From Cephalopachus bancanus (taxonomy: Eukaryota > Chordata > Mammalia > Primates > Tarsiidae): 64,000 nt of DNA. Below, one piece after another: positions 10,054 to 26,500 of this stretch. The notes beneath the pieces were generated by a model. It searched no databases. It was given only the letters and a program-made list of their open reading frames with translations, and had not been told where the DNA came from. Within the stretch, counting starts at the first letter, position 1. Each line of letters starts with the position of its first letter. The DNA lies in NCBI GenBank assembly GCA_027257055.1, contig JAPVLO010001811.1, positions 1-64,000 on the forward strand. The letters are read 5' to 3'. The position numbers were made by a program, and so were the translations under genes.

Positions 10054-11269
10054 CCTCCTTTTGGCCTCACCCCGGCTTTAAACGCTGGCGCTGCCACTTC
10101 TTTTGGCACCGCCCTTAGAAAGGTCACCGAGGCCTCCCCCGTGCATGCTAACCCATGCCCCATGGAAGCCGCGGGAGGGCGGGACACCGGACCACTGTCA
10201 CCAGGAGGCCTGGGCGCTGGCGTGCGTGACGCTGTGAGGGGCTGGCGGGTTGTCCTGCGGAGCGAAAATACCCTGCGGCCTTTGTTTCTCGCCACCCCAC
10301 ACCCCCGCCGGACCCCTGTCCAACCCTTGGAGGGAAGGCTCCGGATTCGGGGTGGGGTGACGGGATTTCCCAGGCAGCCTGAGAAACGCAGAACTGGAGC
10401 TGCCTTGGGAACCCCCAGAGCGCCCCCTTCCCCTCCTCGGAAAGCCGCCAGATCCCCGGATGATTCTGGGGGTGCCAGATCCACGATGGTCGCCGGAGCC
10501 GACGACCCCCAGGGTCGCACAACCCCTGCATAGGCCGAATCTCTGAGGATCCAAGCGCCTTTCCTGGATGGCGGACCCGGTGAGTCTAGGGAAAGGAGGC
10601 CTCGCCGGGGATGGCAGCTCATTGCAGGCTTTCGGCCTTCCCCTCCAGCACACGGTGCGCGTTGGGATTGTCCTATGCAGCATGTGGGAAGCTTTGGAGA
10701 CTGTCGCCATGTCAGCATTGCCAGTGTGTGCTGTCGGAGAGCAGGCATCGCCCTTGGAAGCCGGCAGCCGGAAGTGGCATTGGGCCCCCCAAACGTTGTC
10801 GCCCGCTTTCCTGTCCCTCTCTGTCTTTCTGCCTGTTTCTCTCTCCGCTGCGTCTCTGTTTCTCTCGGTATATATGTGTGTCCGGCGCTCTGTCCCGTCG
10901 TGTCATTTTTTTCTGTCCTGCTTTTCCGCCTCTCTCTGTGTCTCTCCCAGGGTAGGACTCGCCCTCCAGGTCTCTGGGTGCGTGCCTGACAATGTGCGTG
11001 TGTTCGTGTGTGCCTGTCGGGGTGGGGGTGGCCGAGGAGCACGTGTTTCGGCTGGCGGCAGACAAGAGGGAGGGTGTGAGTCTTCCGCAGGGCTCGGCTT
11101 GGACTCTTCCTAGGGAGGTCTTGCAGGCCTGTCTCCCGAGCCGCCCTGCTTGCAGGCATCCGGGGGCCCCGATGGGCACGCAGCCCTGCAGCTTCTTGAA
11201 GGCGCGCACCGTGGACGCTGCAGGCAGGGCGCTTCGTGGCGCACGGGCCGAGGAAGGCCCCACAGGCTG

Positions 11270-11353
11270 GGAATCTAAGCAGGCTCCCTCTGGGTGAGTG
11301 CTTGGAGGGGAGACCTCCCGCCCGGGGAATGGCGCCCTCTGCCGGCTGCAGGC
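11270..11353 (+). pseudogene. 5S rRNA-derived segment in X of D5
   Basis: Unchanged from the D1 X copy. Confidence 0.8.
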
Positions 11354-12566
11354 CGTAGTTTGCGCTCTCCCTCTGCCACTCCTTTTGGCTCCGCCCAGAA
11401 AAACGTCACCCAGGACTCCCCTCTGTCAGCTCAGGGATGTCCCCGGCACGCAGCGGCAGGGCAGGGCAGGGCAGGGCAGGGCAGGGCAGGGCAGGGCAGG
11501 GCTGGGCCACGGGACCACGGAAACCGAGAGGCACCCGCGCCGGCGTGCGGGACGCTGGGAGGGGCTCGCGGGGTGTCCCGCGCAGCGACAATACCCTGTG
11601 ACCGTTATTCCCCCCCCGACCGCGGCTCCCTGCGCTCCCGTGGAGGGAAGGCTCCAGATTCGGGGTGCGGTGACGGGATTTCCCAGGCAGCCTGAGAAAC
11701 GCAGAACTGGAGCTGCCTTGGGAACCCCCAGAGCGCCCCCTGACCCTCCTCGGAAAGCCGCCAGATCCCCGGATGACTCTGGGGTGCCAGATCCACGATC
11801 GGCGCCGGCGCCGACGACCCCCAGGGCCGCACAACCCCTGCATAGGCGAATCTCTGAGGATCCAAGCGCCTTGCGTGGATGGCGGACCCGGTGAGCCTAG
11901 GGAAAGGAGACCTCGCAGGGAAAGCGACTCATTGCAGGCCTCCGGCCTTCCCCTCCAGCACACGGTGCGCGTTGGGATTGTCCTTTGGAGGATGTGGGAA
12001 GCCTTGGAGACTGTCGCCATGTCAGCCCTGCCAGTGTGTGCTGGCGGAGAGCAGGCATCGCCCTTGGAAGCCGGCAGCCGGAAGTGGCATTGGGCTCCCC
12101 GGACGTTGTCGCCCTCTCTCCTGTCCCTCTCTGTCTTTCTGCCTGTTTCTCTCTCCGCTGCGTCTCTGTTTCTCTCGGTATATATGTGTGTCCGACGCTC
12201 TCTCCCGTCGTCTCATTTTTTCTGTCCTGCTTTTCCGCCTCTCTCTGTCTCTCTCCCAGGGGAGCTTGCGCCCCCCAATCCCTGCGTGCCTGCCAGAGAG
12301 GCTGCGTGTGGGTGGGGGTGGTTGTGGAGTATGTGATTCGGCTGCCGGCTGACAGTGGGAAGGGTGTCTGTCTACCGAAGGGCTCGGCTCCACCTCTCCC
12401 ACGGGATGTCCCGCATACCTGTCTCCGGAGCCGCCCGGCTTCCAGGCATCCAGGGGGACTGAGGGGCAGGCCGCGCAGCAGGTTACTGAGGGCGGCATCG
12501 GGGTGGGGGGGGCCGCCGCGGCCCGTGCGCTTCAGGGCGCCCAGGCGCAGGATGCTCCACAGGCTG

Positions 12567-12632
12567 GGAAGCTAAGCAGGGTTGGTCTGGGTGAGCGCAA
12601 GGATGGGAGGCCTCCCTCCCCAAGCAATGCCG
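12567..12632 (+). pseudogene. 5S rRNA-derived segment in Y of D5
   Basis: Unchanged from the D1 Y copy. Confidence 0.8.
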
Positions 12633-13847
12633 CCTCCTTTTGGCCTCACCCCGGCTTTAAACGCTGGCGCTGCCACTTCTTTTGGCACCGCCCTTAGAAA
12701 GGTCACCGAGGCCTCCCCCGTGCATGCTAACCCATGCCCCATGGAAGCCGCGGGAGGGCGGGACACCGGACCACTGTCACCAGGAGGCCTGGGCGCTGGC
12801 GTGCGTGACGCTGTGAGGGGCTGGCGGGTTGTCCTGCGGAGCGAAAATACCCTGCGGCCTTTGTTTCTCGCCACCCCACACCCCCGCCGGACCCCTGTCC
12901 AACCCTTGGAGGGAAGGCTCCGGATTCGGGGTGGGGTGACGGGATTTCCCAGGCAGCCTGAGAAACGCAGAACTGGAGCTGCCTTGGGAACCCCCAGAGC
13001 GCCCCCTTCCCCTCCTCGGAAAGCCGCCAGATCCCCGGATGATTCTGGGGGTGCCAGATCCACGATGGTCGCCGGAGCCGACGACCCCCAGGGTCGCACA
13101 ACCCCTGCATAGGCCGAATCTCTGAGGATCCAAGCGCCTTTCCTGGATGGCGGACCCGGTGAGTCTAGGGAAAGGAGGCCTCGCCGGGGATGGCAGCTCA
13201 TTGCAGGCTTTCGGCCTTCCCCTCCAGCACACGGTGCGCGTTGGGATTGTCCTATGCAGCATGTGGGAAGCTTTGGAGACTGTCGCCATGTCAGCATTGC
13301 CAGTGTGTGCTGTCGGAGAGCAGGCATCGCCCTTGGAAGCCGGCAGCCGGAAGTGGCATTGGGCCCCCCAAACGTTGTCGCCCGCTTTCCTGTCCCTCTC
13401 TGTCTTTCTGCCTGTTTCTCTCTCCGCTGCGTCTCTGTTTCTCTCGGTATATATGTGTGTCCGGCGCTCTGTCCCGTCGTTCATTTTTTTCTGTCCTGCT
13501 TTTCCGCCTCTCTCTGTGTCTCTCCCAGGGTAGGACTCGCCCTCCAGGTCTCTGGGTGCGTGCCTGACAATGTGCGTGTGTTCGTGTGTGCCTGTCGGGG
13601 TGGGGGTGGCCGAGGAGCACGTGTTTCGGCTGGCGGCAGACAAGAGGGAGGGTGTGAGTCTTCCGCAGGGCTCGGCTTGGACTCTTCCTAGGGAGGTCTT
13701 GCAGGCCTGTCTCCCGAGCCGCCCTGCTTGCAGGCATCCGGGGGCCCCGATGGGCACGCAGCCCTGCAGCTTCTTGAAGGCGCGCACCGTGGACGCTGCA
13801 GGCAGGGCGCTTCGTGGCGCACGGGCCGAGGAAGGCCCCACAGGCTG

Positions 13848-13931
13848 GGAATCTAAGCAGGCTCCCTCTGGGTGAGTGCTTGGAGGGGAGACCTCCCGCC
13901 CGGGGAATGGCGCCCTCTGCCGGCTGCAGGC
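13848..13931 (+). pseudogene. 5S rRNA-derived segment in X of D6
   Basis: Unchanged from the D1 X copy. Confidence 0.8.
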
Positions 13932-15141
13932 CGTAGTTTGCGCTCTCCCTCTGCCACTCCTTTTGGCTCCGCCCAGAAAAACGTCACCCAGGACTCCCCT
14001 CTGTCAGCTCAGGGATGTCCCGGCACGCAGCGGCAGGGCAGGGCAGGGCAGGGCAGGGCAGGGCAGGGCAGGGCAGGGCTGGGCCACGGGACCACGGAAA
14101 CCGAGAGGCACCCGCGCCGGCGTGCGGGACGCTGGGAGGGGCTCGCGGGGTGTCCCGCGCAGCGACAATACCCTGTGACCGTTATTCCCCCCCCGACCGC
14201 GGCTCCCTGCGCTCCCGTGGAGGGAAGGCTCCGGATTCGGGGTGCGGTGACGGGATTTCCCAGGCAGCCTGAGAAACGCAGAACTGGAGCTGCCTTGGGA
14301 ACCCCCAGAGCGCCCCCTGACCCTCCTCGGAAAGCCGCCAGATCCCCGGATGACTCTGGGGTGCCAGATCCACGATCGGCGCCGGCGCGAGACCCCCAGG
14401 GCCGCACAACCCCTGCATAGGCGAATCTCTGAGGATCCAAGCGCCTTGCGTGGATGGCGGACCCGGTGAGCCTAGGGAAAGGAGACCTCGCAGGGAAAGC
14501 GACTCATTGCAGGCCTCCGGCCTTCCCCTCCAGCACACGGTGCGCGTTGGGATTGTCCTTTGGAGGATGTGGGAAGCCTTGGAGACTGTCGCCATGTCAG
14601 CCCTGCCAGTGTGTGCTGGCGGAGAGCAGGCATCGCCCTTGGAAGCCGGCAGCCGGAAGTGGCATTGGGCTCCCCGGACGTTGTCGCCCTCTCTCCTGTC
14701 CCTCTCTGTCTTTCTGCCTGTTTCTCTCTCCGCTGCGTCTCTGTTTCTCTCGGTATATATGTGTGTCCGACGCTCTCTCCCGTCGTCTCATTTTTTCTGT
14801 CCTGCTTTTCCGCCTCTCTCTGTCTCTCTCCCAGGGGAGCTTGCGCCCCCCAATCCCTGCGTGCCTGCCAGAGAGGCTGCGTGTGGGTGGGGGTGGTTGT
14901 GGAGTATGTGATTCGGCTGCCGGCTGACAGTGGGAAGGGTGTCTGTCTACCGAAGGGCTCGGCTCCACCTCTCCCACGGGATGTCCCGCATACCTGTCTC
15001 CGGAGCCGCCCGGCTTCCAGGCATCCAGGGGGACTGAGGGGCAGGCCGCGCAGCAGGTTACTGAGGGCGGCATCGGGGTGGGGGGGGCCGCCGCGGCCCG
15101 TGCGCTTCAGGGCGCCCAGGCGCAGGATGCTCCACAGGCTG

Positions 15142-15207
15142 GGAAGCTAAGCAGGGTTGGTCTGGGTGAGCGCAAGGATGGGAGGCCTCCCTCCCCAAGC
15201 AATGCCG
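15142..15207 (+). pseudogene. 5S rRNA-derived segment in Y of D6
   Basis: Unchanged from the D1 Y copy. Confidence 0.8.
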
Positions 15208-16423
15208 CCTCCTTTTGGCCTCACCCCGGCTTTAAACGCTGGCGCTGCCACTTCTTTTGGCACCGCCCTTAGAAAGGTCACCGAGGCCTCCCCCGTGCAT
15301 GCTAACCCATGCCCCATGGAAGCCGCGGGAGGGCGGGACACCGGACCACTGTCACCAGGAGGCCTGGGCGCTGGCGTGCGTGACGCTGTGAGGGGCTGGC
15401 GGGTTGTCCTGCGGAGCGAAAATACCCTGCGGCCTTTGTTTCTCGCCACCCCACACCCCCGCCGGACCCCTGTCCAACCCTTGGAGGGAAGGCTCCGGAT
15501 TCGGGGTGGGGTGACGGGATTTCCCAGGCAGCCTGAGAAACGCAGAACTGGAGCTGCCTTGGGAACCCCCAGAGCGCCCCCTTCCCCTCCTCGGAAAGCC
15601 GCCAGATCCCCGGATGATTCTGGGGGTGCCAGATCCACGATGGTCGCCGGAGCCGACGACCCCCAGGGTCGCACAACCCCTGCATAGGCCGAATCTCTGA
15701 GGATCCAAGCGCCTTTCCTGGATGGCGGACCCGGTGAGTCTAGGGAAAGGAGGCCTCGCCGGGGATGGCAGCTCATTGCAGGCTTTCGGCCTTCCCCTCC
15801 AGCACACGGTGCGCGTTGGGATTGTCCTATGCAGCATGTGGGAAGCTTTGGAGACTGTCGCCATGTCAGCATTGCCAGTGTGTGCTGTCGGAGAGCAGGC
15901 ATCGCCCTTGGAAGCCGGCAGCCGGAAGTGGCATTGGGCCCCCCAAACGTTGTCGCCCGCTTTCCTGTCCCTCTCTGTCTTTCTGCCTGTTTCTCTCTCC
16001 GCTGCGTCTCTGTTTCTCTCGGTATATATGTGTGTCCGGCGCTCTGTCCCGTCGTTTCATTTTTTTCTGTCCTGCTTTTCCGCCTCTCTCTGTGTCTCTC
16101 CCAGGGTAGGACTCGCCCTCCAGGTCTCTGGGTGCGTGCCTGACAATGTGCGTGTGTTCGTGTGTGCCTGTCGGGGTGGGGGTGGCCGAGGAGCACGTGT
16201 TTCGGCTGGCGGCAGACAAGAGGGAGGGTGTGAGTCTTCCGCAGGGCTCGGCTTGGACTCTTCCTAGGGAGGTCTTGCAGGCCTGTCTCCCGAGCCGCCC
16301 TGCTTGCAGGCATCCGGGGGCCCCGATGGGCACGCAGCCCTGCAGCTTCTTGAAGGCGCGCACCGTGGACGCTGCAGGCAGGGCGCTTCGTGGCGCACGG
16401 GCCGAGGAAGGCCCCACAGGCTG

Positions 16424-16507
16424 GGAATCTAAGCAGGCTCCCTCTGGGTGAGTGCTTGGAGGGGAGACCTCCCGCCCGGGGAATGGCGCCCTCTGCCGGC
16501 TGCAGGC
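16424..16507 (+). pseudogene. 5S rRNA-derived segment in X of D7
   Basis: Unchanged from the D1 X copy. Confidence 0.8.
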
Positions 16508-17717
16508 CGTAGTTTGCGCTCTCCCTCTGCCACTCCTTTTGGCTCCGCCCAGAAAAACGTCACCCAGGACTCCCCTCTGTCAGCTCAGGGATGTCCCCGG
16601 CACGCAGCGGCAGGGCAGGGCAGGGCAGGGCAGGGCAGGGCAGGGCCAGGGCAGGGCTGGGCCACGGGACCACGGAAACCGAGAGGCACCCGCGCCGGCG
16701 TGCGGGACGCTGGGAGGGGCTCGCGGGGTGTCCCGCGCAGCGACAATACCCTGTGACCGTTATTCCCCCCCCGACCGCGGCTCCCTGCGCTCCCGTGGAG
16801 GGAAGGCTCCAGATTCGGGGTGCGGTGACGGGATTTCCCAGGCAGCCTGAGAAACGCAGAACTGGAGCTGCCTTGGGAACCCCCAGAGCGCCCCCTGACC
16901 CTCCTCGGAAAGCCGCCAGATCCCCGGATGACTCTGGGGTGCCAGATCACGATCGGCGCCGGCGCGAGACCCCCAGGGCCGCACAACCCCTGCATAGGCG
17001 AATCTCTGAGGATCCAAGCGCCTTGCGTGGATGGCGGACCCGGTGAGCCTAGGGAAAGGAGACCTCGCAGGGAAAGCGACTCATTGCAGGCCTCCGGCCT
17101 TCCCCTCCAGCACACGGTGCGCGTTGGGATTGTCCTTTGGAGGATGTGGGAAGCCTTGGAGACTGTCGCCATGTCAGCCCTGCCAGTGTGTGCTGGCGGA
17201 GAGCAGGCATCGCCCTTGGAAGCCGGCAGCCGGAAGTGGCATTGGGCTCCCCGGACGTTGTCGCCCTCTCTCCTGTCCCTCTCTGTCTTTCTGCCTGTTT
17301 CTCTCTCCGCTGCGTCTCTGTTTCTCTCGGTATATATGTGTGTCCGACGCTCTCTCCCGTCGTCTCATTTTTTCTGTCCTGCTTTTCCGCCTCTCTCTGT
17401 CTCTCTCCCAGGGGAGCTTGCGCCCCCCAATCCCTGCGTGCCTGCCAGAGAGGCTGCGTGTGGGTGGGGGTGGTTGTGGAGTATGTGATTCGGCTGCCGG
17501 CTGACAGTGGGAAGGGTGTCTGTCTACCGAAGGGCTCGGCTCCACCTCTCCCACGGGATGTCCCGCATACCTGTCTCCGGAGCCGCCCGGCTTCCAGGCA
17601 TCCAGGGGGACTGAGGGGCAGGCCGCGCAGCAGGTTACTGAGGGCGGCATCGGGGTGGGGGGGCCGCCGCGGCCCGTGCGCTTCAGGGCGCCCAGGCGCA
17701 GGATGCTCCACAGGCTG

Positions 17718-17783
17718 GGAAGCTAAGCAGGGTTGGTCTGGGTGAGCGCAAGGATGGGAGGCCTCCCTCCCCAAGCAATGCCG
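17718..17783 (+). pseudogene. 5S rRNA-derived segment in Y of D7
   Basis: Unchanged from the D1 Y copy. Confidence 0.8.
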
Positions 17784-18998
17784 CCTCCTTTTGGCCTCAC
17801 CCCGGCTTTAAACGCTGGCGCTGCCACTTCTTTTGGCACCGCCCTTAGAAAGGTCACCGAGGCCTCCCCCGTGCATGCTAACCCATGCCCCATGGAAGCC
17901 GCGGGAGGGCGGGACACCGGACCACTGTCACCAGGAGGCCTGGGCGCTGGCGTGCGTGACGCTGTGAGGGGCTGGCGGGTTGTCCTGCGGAGCGAAAATA
18001 CCCTGCGGCCTTTGTTTCTCGCCACCCCACACCCCCGCCAGACCCCTGTCCAACCCTTGGAGGGAAGGCTCCGGATTCGGGGTGGGGTGACGGGATTTCC
18101 CAGGCAGCCTGAGAAACGCAGAACTGGAGCTGCCTTGGGAACCCCCAGAGCGCCCCCTTCCCCTCCTCGGAAAGCCGCCAGATCCCCGGATGATTCGGGG
18201 GGTGCCAGATCCACGATGGTCGCCGGAGCCGACGACCCCCAGGGTCGCACAACCCCTGCATAGGCCGAATCTCTGAGGATCCAAGCGCCTTTCCTGGATG
18301 GCGGACCCGGTGAGTCTAGGGAAAGGAGGCCTCGCCGGGGATGGCAGCTCATTGCAGGCTTTCGGCCTTCCCCTCCAGCACACGGTGCGCGTTGGGATTG
18401 TCCTATGCAGCATGTGGGAAGCTTTGGAGACTGTCGCCATGTCAGCATTGCCAGTGTGTGCTGTCGGAGAGCAGGCATCGCCCTTGGAAGCCGGCAGCCG
18501 GAAGTGGCATTGGGCCCCCCAAACGTTGTCGCCCGCTTTCCTGTCCCTCTCTGTCTTTCTGCCTGTTTCTCTCTCCGCTGCGTCTCTGTTTCTCTCGGTA
18601 TATATGTGTGTCCGGCGCTCTGTCCCGTCGTTTCATTTTTTTCTGTCCTGCTTTTCCGCCTCTCTCTGTGTCTCTCCCAGCTAGGACTCGCCCTCCAGGT
18701 CTCTGGGTGCGTGCCTGACAATGTGCGTGTGTACGTGTGTGCCTGTCGGGGTGGGGGTGGCCGAGGAGCACGTGTTTCGGCTGGCGGCAGACAAGAGGGA
18801 GGGTGTGAGTCTTCCGCAGGGCTCGGCTTGGACTCTTCCTAGGGAGGTCTTGCAGGCCTGTCTCCCGAGCCGCCCTGCTTGCAGGCATCCGGGGGCCCCG
18901 ATGGGCACGCAGCCCTGCAGCTTCTTGAAGGCGCGCACCGTGGACGCTGCAGGCAGGGCGCTTCGTGGCGCACGGGCCGAGGAAGGCCCCACAGGCTG

Positions 18999-19082
18999 GG
19001 AATCTAAGCAGGCTCCCTCTGGGTGAGTGCTTGGAGGGGAGACCTCCCGCCCGGGGAATGGCGCCCTCTGCCGGCTGCACGC
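18999..19082 (+). pseudogene. 5S rRNA-derived segment in X of D8
   Basis: The tail reads GCTGCACGC in place of GCTGCAGGC, a variant shared with D11, D13 and D14. Confidence 0.8.
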
Positions 19083-20284
19083 CGTAGTTTGCGCTCTCCC
19101 TCTGCCACTCCTTTTGGCTCCGCCCAGAAAAACGTCACCCAGGACTCCCCTCTGTCAGCTCAGGGATGTCCCGGCACGCAGCGGCAGGGCAGGGCAGGGC
19201 AGGGCAGGGCAGGGCAGGGCAGGGCAGGGCTGGGCCACGGGACCACGGAAACCGAGAGGCACCCGCGCCGGCGTGCGGGACGCTGGGAGGGGCTCGCGGG
19301 GTGTCCCGCGCAGCGACAATACCCTGTGACCGTTATTCCCCCCCCGACCGCGGCTCCCTGCGCTCCCGTGGAGGGAAGGCTCCGGATTCGGGGTGCGGTG
19401 ACGGGATTTCCCAGGCAGCCTGAGAAACGCAGAACTGGAGCTGCCTTGGGAACCCCCAGAGCGCCCCCTGACCCTCCTCGGAAAGCCGCCAGATCCCCGG
19501 ATGACTCTGGGGTGCCAGATCACGATCGGCGCCGGCGCGACGACCCCCAGGGCCGCACAACCCCTGCATAGGCGAATCTCTGAGGATCCAAGCGCCTTGC
19601 GTGGATGGCGGACCCGGTGAGCCTAGGGAAAGGAGACCTCGCAGGGAAAGCGACTCATTGCAGGCCTCCGGCCTTCCCCTCCAGCACACGGTGCGCGTTG
19701 GGATTGTCCTTTGGAGGATGTGGGAAGCCTTGGAGACTGTCGCCATGTCAGCCCTGCCAGTGTGTGCTGGCGGAGAGCAGGCATCGCCCTTGGAAGCCGG
19801 CAGCCGGAAGTGGCATTGGGCTCCCCGGACGTTGTCGCCCTCTCTCCTGTCCCTCTCTGTCTTTCTGCCTGTTTCTCTCTCCGCTGCGTCTCTGTTTCTC
19901 TCGGTATATGTGTGTCCGACGCTCTCTCCCGTCGTCTCATTTTTTCTGTCCTGCTTTTCCGCCTCTCTCTGTCTCTCTCCCAGGGAGCTTGCGCCCCCCA
20001 ATCCCTGCGTGCCTGCCAGAGAGGCTGCGTGTGGGTGGGGGTGGTTGTGGAGTATGTGATTCGGCTGCCGGCTGACAGTGGAAGGGTGTCTGTCTACCGA
20101 AGGGCTCGGCTCCACCTCTCCCACGGGATGTCCCGCATACCTGTCTCCGGAGCCGCCCGGCTTCCAGGCATCCAGGGGGACTGAGGGGCAGGCCGCGCAG
20201 CAGGTTACTGAGGGCGGCATCGGGGGGGGGCCGCCGCGGCCCGTGCGCTTCAGGGCGCCCAGGCGCAGGATGCTCCACAGGCTG

Positions 20285-20350
20285 GGAAGCTAAGCAGGGT
20301 TGGTCTGGGTGAGCGCAAGGATGGGAGGCCTCCCTCCCCAAGCAATGCCG
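20285..20350 (+). pseudogene. 5S rRNA-derived segment in Y of D8
   Basis: The 5S match is intact. The downstream T run is only TTT here, so the possible terminator is weakened. Confidence 0.8.
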
Positions 20351-20615
20351 CCTCCTTTGGCCTCACCCCGGCTTTAAACGCTGGCGCTGCCACTTCTTTT
20401 GGCACCGCCCTTAGAAAGGTCACCGAGGCCTCCCCCGTGCATGCTAACCCATGCCCCATGGAAGCCGCGGGAGGGCGGGACACCGACCACTGTCACCAGG
20501 AGGGGCGCTGGCGTGCGTGACGCTGTGAGGGGCTGGCGGGTTGTCCTGCGGAGCGAAAATACCCTGCGGCCTTTGTTTCTCGCCACCCCACACCCCGCCG
20601 ACCCCTGTCCAACCC

Positions 20616-24244
<3,629 letters not shown>

Positions 24245-25168
24245 TTGGAGGGAAGGCTCCGGATTCGGGGTGGGGTGACGGGATTTCCCAGGCAGCCTGA
24301 GAAACGCAGAACTGGAGCTGCCTTGGGAACCCCCAGAGCGCCCCCTTCCCCTCCTCGAAAGCCGCCAGATCCCGATGATTCTGGGGGTGCAGATCCACGA
24401 TGGTCGCCGGAGCCGACGACCCCCAGGGTCGCACAACCCCTGCATAGGCCGAATCTCTGAGGATCCAAGCGCCTTTCCTGGATGGCGGACCGGTGAGTCT
24501 AGGGAAGGAGGCTCGCCGGGGATGGCAGCTCATTGCAGGCTTTCGGCCTTCCCTCCAGCACACGGTGCGCGTTGGGATTGTCCTATGCAGCATGTGGGAA
24601 GCTTTGGAGACTGTCGCCATGTCAGCATTGCCAGTGTGTGCTGTCGGAGAGCAGGCATCGCCTTGGAAGCCGGCAGCCGGAAGTGGCATTGGGCCCCCCA
24701 ACGTTGTCGCCCGCTTTCCTGTCCCTCTCTGTCTTTCTGCCTGTTTCTCTCTCCGCTGCGTCTCTGTTTCTCTCGGTATATATGTGTGTCCGGCGCTCTG
24801 TCCCGTCGTTTCATTTTTTTCTGTCCTGCTTTTCCGCCTCTCTCTGTGTCTCTCCCAGCTAGGACTCGCCCTCCAGGTCTCTGGGTGCGTGCCTGACAAT
24901 GTGCGTGTGTACGTGTGTGCCTGTCGGGGTGGGGTGCCGAGGAGCACGTGTTTCGGCTGCGGCAGACAAGAGGGAGGGTGTGAGTCTTCCGCAGGGCTCG
25001 GCTTGGACTCTTCCTAGGGAGGTCTTGCAGGCCTGTCCCGAGCCGCCCTGCTTGCAGGCATCGGGGCCCGATGGGCACGCAGCCCTGCAGCTTCTTGAAG
25101 GCGCGCACCGTGGACGCTGCAGGCAGGGCGCTTCGTGGCGCACGGGCCGAGGAAGGCCCCACAGGCTG

Positions 25169-25251
25169 GGAAGCTAAGCAGGCTCCCTCTGGGTGAGTGC
25201 TTGGAGGGGAGACCTCCCGCCCGGGAATGGCGCCCTCTGCCGGCTGCACGC
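25169..25251 (+). pseudogene. 5S rRNA-derived segment in X of D11
   Basis: Box A has the 5S-like GGAAGCTAAGCAGG rather than the usual X form GGAATCTAAGCAGG. This is either an ancestral state or gene conversion from Y. The tail is GCTGCACGC. Confidence 0.8.
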
Positions 25252-26435
25252 CGTAGTTTGCGCTCTCCCTCTGCCACTCCTTTTGGCTCCGCCCAGAAAA
25301 ACGTCACCCAGGACTCCCTCTGTCAGCTCAGGGATGTCGCCGTACGCAGGCAGGGCAGGGCAGGGCAGGGCGGCGGCCGGGCCGGGCAGGGCTGGGCCAC
25401 GGACCACGGAACCGAGAGGCACCCGCGCCGGCGTGCGGGACGCTGGGAGGGGCTCGCGGGTGCCCGCGCAGCGACAATACCCTGTGACCGTTATTCCCCC
25501 CCGACCGCGGCTCCCTGCGCTCCGTGGAGGGAAGGCTCCGATTCGGGGTGCGGTGACGGGATTTCCAGGCAGCCTGAGAAACGCAGAACTGGAGCTGCCT
25601 TGGGAACCCCCAGAGCGCCCCCTGACCCCCTCGGAAAGCCGCAGATCCCCGGATGACTCTGGGTGCCAGATCCACGATCGGCGCGGCGTCGAAGACCCCC
25701 AGGGCCGCACAACCCCTGCATAGGCGAATCTCTGAGGATCCAAGCGCCTTGCGTGGATGGCGGACCCGGTGAGTCTAGGGAAAGGAGCCTCGCAGGGGGA
25801 GCGCTCATTGCAGGCCTCCGGCCTTCCCCTCCAGCACACGGTGCGCTTGGGATTGTCCTTTGGAGGATGTGGGAAGCCTTGGAGACTGTCGCCATGTCAG
25901 CCCTGCCAGTGTGTGCTGCGGAGAGCAGGCATCGCCCTTGGAAGCCGGCAGCGGAAGTGGCATTGGGCTCCCCGACGTTGTCGCCCTCTCTCCTGTCCCT
26001 CTCTGTCTTTCTGCCTGTTTCTCTCTCCGCTGCGTCTCTGTTTCTCTCGGTATATATGTGTGTCCGACGCTCTCTCCCGTCGTCTCATTTTTTCTGTCCT
26101 GCTTTTCCGCCTCTCTCTGTCTCTCTCCCAGGGGAGCTTGCGCCCCCCAATCCTGCGTGCCTGCCAGAGAGCTGCGTGTGGGTGGGGGTGGTTGTGGAGT
26201 ATGTGATTCGGCTGCCGGCTGACAGTGGGAAGGGTGTCTGTCTACCGAAGGGCTCGGCTCCACCTCTCCCACGGGATGTCCCGCATACCTGTCTCCGGAG
26301 CCGCCCGGCTTCCAGGCATCCAGGGGGACTGAGGGGCAGGCCGCGCAGCAGGTTACTGAGGCGGCATCGGGGTGGGGGGGGCCGCCGCGGCCCGTGCGCT
26401 TCAGGGCGCCCAGGCGCAGGATGCTCCACAGGCTG

Positions 26436-26500
26436 GGAAGCTAAGCAGGGTTGGTCTGGGTGAGCGCAAGGATGGGAGGCCTCCCTCCCAAGCAATGCCG
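26436..26500 (+). pseudogene. 5S rRNA-derived segment in Y of D11
   Basis: One C is missing in the CTCCCTCCC stretch; otherwise it is as in D1. Confidence 0.8.

Larger units (their letters stand above)
7750..10326 (+). repeat. Dimer D4 (X 7750-9062, Y 9063-10326)
   Basis: The unit is complete. The T-rich stretch of X near 8,325 reads TTTATTTTTTT in place of TCATTTTTTT, and the bases after the pyrimidine tract are CCCAGGTAGG, one G fewer than in D2. Confidence 0.95.
10327..12905 (+). repeat. Dimer D5 (X 10327-11639, Y 11640-12905)
   Basis: The unit is complete, with no obvious aberrant indels, and is a good reference copy. The GGGCA tract is a pure run of about nine repeats at 11,455-11,503. 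Confidence 0.95.
12906..15480 (+). repeat. Dimer D6 (X 12906-14216, Y 14217-15480)
   Basis: The unit is complete. X lacks one or two bases in the T-rich stretch (CGTTCATTTTTTT near 13,480). Y reads GGCGCGAGACCC near 14,385, a shortened form shared with the Y copies of D7 and D9. Confidence 0.95.
15481..18056 (+). repeat. Dimer D7 (X 15481-16794, Y 16795-18056)
   Basis: The unit is complete. The GGGCA tract at 16,610-16,658 contains one six-base spacing (GGGCCAGGG). Confidence 0.95.
18057..20615 (+). repeat. Dimer D8 (X 18057-19367, Y 19368-20615)
   Basis: X has three linked variants, CCCAGCTAGG (near 18,680), GTGTACGTG (near 18,728) and TGCACGCC (near 19,077), that recur in the X copies of D11 and D13. 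Y begins to show single-base losses after about 20,080 and a four-base loss near 20,500. This is the start of a stretch of indel-rich copies. Confidence 0.95.
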
